Source of the DNA: Zhouia spongiae
GTDB taxonomy: Bacteria > Bacteroidota > Bacteroidia > Flavobacteriales > Flavobacteriaceae
Length of the DNA stretch: 64,000 bases
Direction of reading: 5' to 3'
Assembly: GCF_022760175.1 (NCBI RefSeq)
Contig: NZ_CP094326.1
Coordinates: 1-64,000, forward strand
The notes below the pieces were generated by a model that did not search any database, was not told the DNA's origin, and saw nothing but the letters and a program-made list of their open reading frames with translations. The position numbers and the translations under genes were made by a program. Below are positions 63,224 through 64,000 of this stretch, one piece after another; position 1 is the first letter of the stretch, and each line of letters opens with the position of its first letter.

Positions 63224-64000
63224 ATGCTGAAAAACCTGACCCTTGTTTCTTTATTGAACTTTCTCGTAGCTGCCTTGATGGGACTTACACTGCGCTTTGC
63301 TTATGTGTTGCCCATTGATATTAATTACAGGTTTCTGACACATGGTCATTCTCATGTTGCCATGTTAGGCTGGGCATACTTGATGCTTTTCACTTTCATT
63401 ATTCATTACTTTATCCCACACCCCCGAAAAGTGTATAAAAACCTGTTTTGGGTTACAGAACTTTCCGTGATAGGCATGATGATCAGTTTCCCCCTTCAGG
63501 GATATGCTGCGTTCTCTATCAGCTTTTCAACCCTGCACATTTTTTGCAGTTACTTCTTTGTTTACCTCCTTTGGAAAGATCTGGGCAACAAATCGTTTTT
63601 TAGCACAAAACTCTTAAAAACAGCTCTTATCTTTATGCTTATATCTACTATAGGCGTGTGGTGCTTAGGTCCGGCAATGGTTTTTTCTGGTCCGGCATCC
63701 GCTCTGTACCAAATAGCCATCCAGTTCTTTCTGCACTTCCAGTTTAACGGATGGTTTATGATTGCAGTCATCGCCTTGTTTATAAAGCAATTTGAAAAAA
63801 AGGGGCTCGTCATCAACAACAACCTGTTCTATGTATTTTATAAGCTACTCGTTCTCGCAACTGTTTGTACCCTGGCTCTCCCGGTAAGCTGGTTTATAAA
63901 ACATCCGGCCTTTCAATGGCTGAACAGTTTTGGAGTCCTTATCCAACTGCTGGCATTATGGTATTTTATAAAATTGCTCCAACCCGTTTTAAGAAGGTTC
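63224..64000 (+). CDS. Polytopic membrane protein near the NO genes, partial (3' end off window)
   Basis: The frame is open from the ATG at 63224 to the edge (about 259 residues). It has at least six membrane spans (LTLVSLLNFLVAALMGLTLR, HGHSHVAMLGWAYLMLFTF, VFYKLLVLATVCTLALPVSW). The FLTHGHSHVAMLGW segment resembles the HGHTALFGVYG helix of heme-copper NO reductases and oxidases, and later HFQFNGWFMIAVI recurs with a His. It may be a heme-copper-subunit-I-like or NnrS-like membrane protein linked to NO; I do not recognise the exact family. Confidence 0.7.
   Translation, partial: MLKNLTLVSLLNFLVAALMGLTLRFAYVLPIDINYRFLTHGHSHVAMLGWAYLMLFTFIIHYFIPHPRKVYKNLFWVTELSVIGMMISFPLQGYAAFSISFSTLHIFCSYFFVYLLWKDLGNKSFFSTKLLKTALIFMLISTIGVWCLGPAMVFSGPASALYQIAIQFFLHFQFNGWFMIAVIALFIKQFEKKGLVINNNLFYVFYKLLVLATVCTLALPVSWFIKHPAFQWLNSFGVLIQLLALWYFIKLLQPVLRRF

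Noticed and set aside
63133-63318. 61-codon frame after scdA
   Set aside because: It crosses the terminator hairpin and overlaps the real membrane-protein frame from 63224.

Overview
The window reads as chromosomal DNA of a Bacteroidota bacterium, most likely a marine-type member of the Flavobacteriaceae. The signs are three SusC-like receptors, two SusD lipoproteins, two ECF sigma/FecR pairs with DUF4974 tails, TlpA-like DUF4369 proteins, TAnnTTTG-type promoter elements, few Shine-Dalgarno sites, several TTG/GTG starts, and AT-rich DNA. All identifications come from reading motifs and family resemblance in the translated sequence; no database search was run.

Layout. 1-4646 (minus): a Kelch/BNR-like lipoprotein followed by a SusC receptor that runs off the left edge. 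4851-7683 (plus): a TPR sensor kinase overlapping a LuxR-type response regulator. 8100-18584 (plus): an import operon of ECF sigma, FecR, SusC, SusD, a secreted amidohydrolase and two TlpA-like thioredoxins, then an AraC regulator. Three copies of a palindromic intergenic repeat lie in and beside this block. 20413-23145 (plus): DoxX, a damaged lipase-like hydrolase, a SnoaL/ABM protein and an AHSA1 protein; three of these carry odd N-terminal secretion signals. 23819-35636: a polysaccharide utilisation locus (GH95-like hydrolase, sulfatase, SusD, SusC, FecR on minus, divergent ECF sigma on plus) that suggests a sulfated, possibly fucose-containing glycan.

35771-40656 (minus): an integrase remnant fused to an epimerase N-terminus, an NmrA-like reductase, two Cys-nucleophile alpha/beta hydrolases and an AraC regulator, with matching hairpins between genes. 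40657-45531: a GH20 hexosaminidase, a sugar-porter pseudogene, an unclassified TIM-barrel glycosidase-like protein, a SIS-domain protein and a divergent AraC regulator. 45657-51825: accessory DNA beside tRNA-Pro, holding a HEPN-like gene, an IS3-family element, a retron-type reverse transcriptase with a DUF3800 partner, structured non-coding DNA and a tyrosine integrase next to the tRNA.

51989-64000: core-like genes. These are a PQQ-type sugar dehydrogenase lipoprotein, MurQ and AnmK (peptidoglycan amino-sugar recycling), uridine kinase, a FtsB/DivIC-like protein, both methylmalonyl-CoA mutase subunits, a broken Rrf2 regulator whose operator-like palindromes survive, quinol-type nitric oxide reductase, the ScdA/RIC iron-sulfur repair protein, and a membrane protein cut by the right edge.

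The strongest candidate for an unusual system is the DUF3800 plus retron RT pair at 48287-50136 with the structured DNA around it. The next most interesting items are the palindromic repeat family, the broken NO regulator with retained operators, and the GH95-like enzyme with altered active-site positions.
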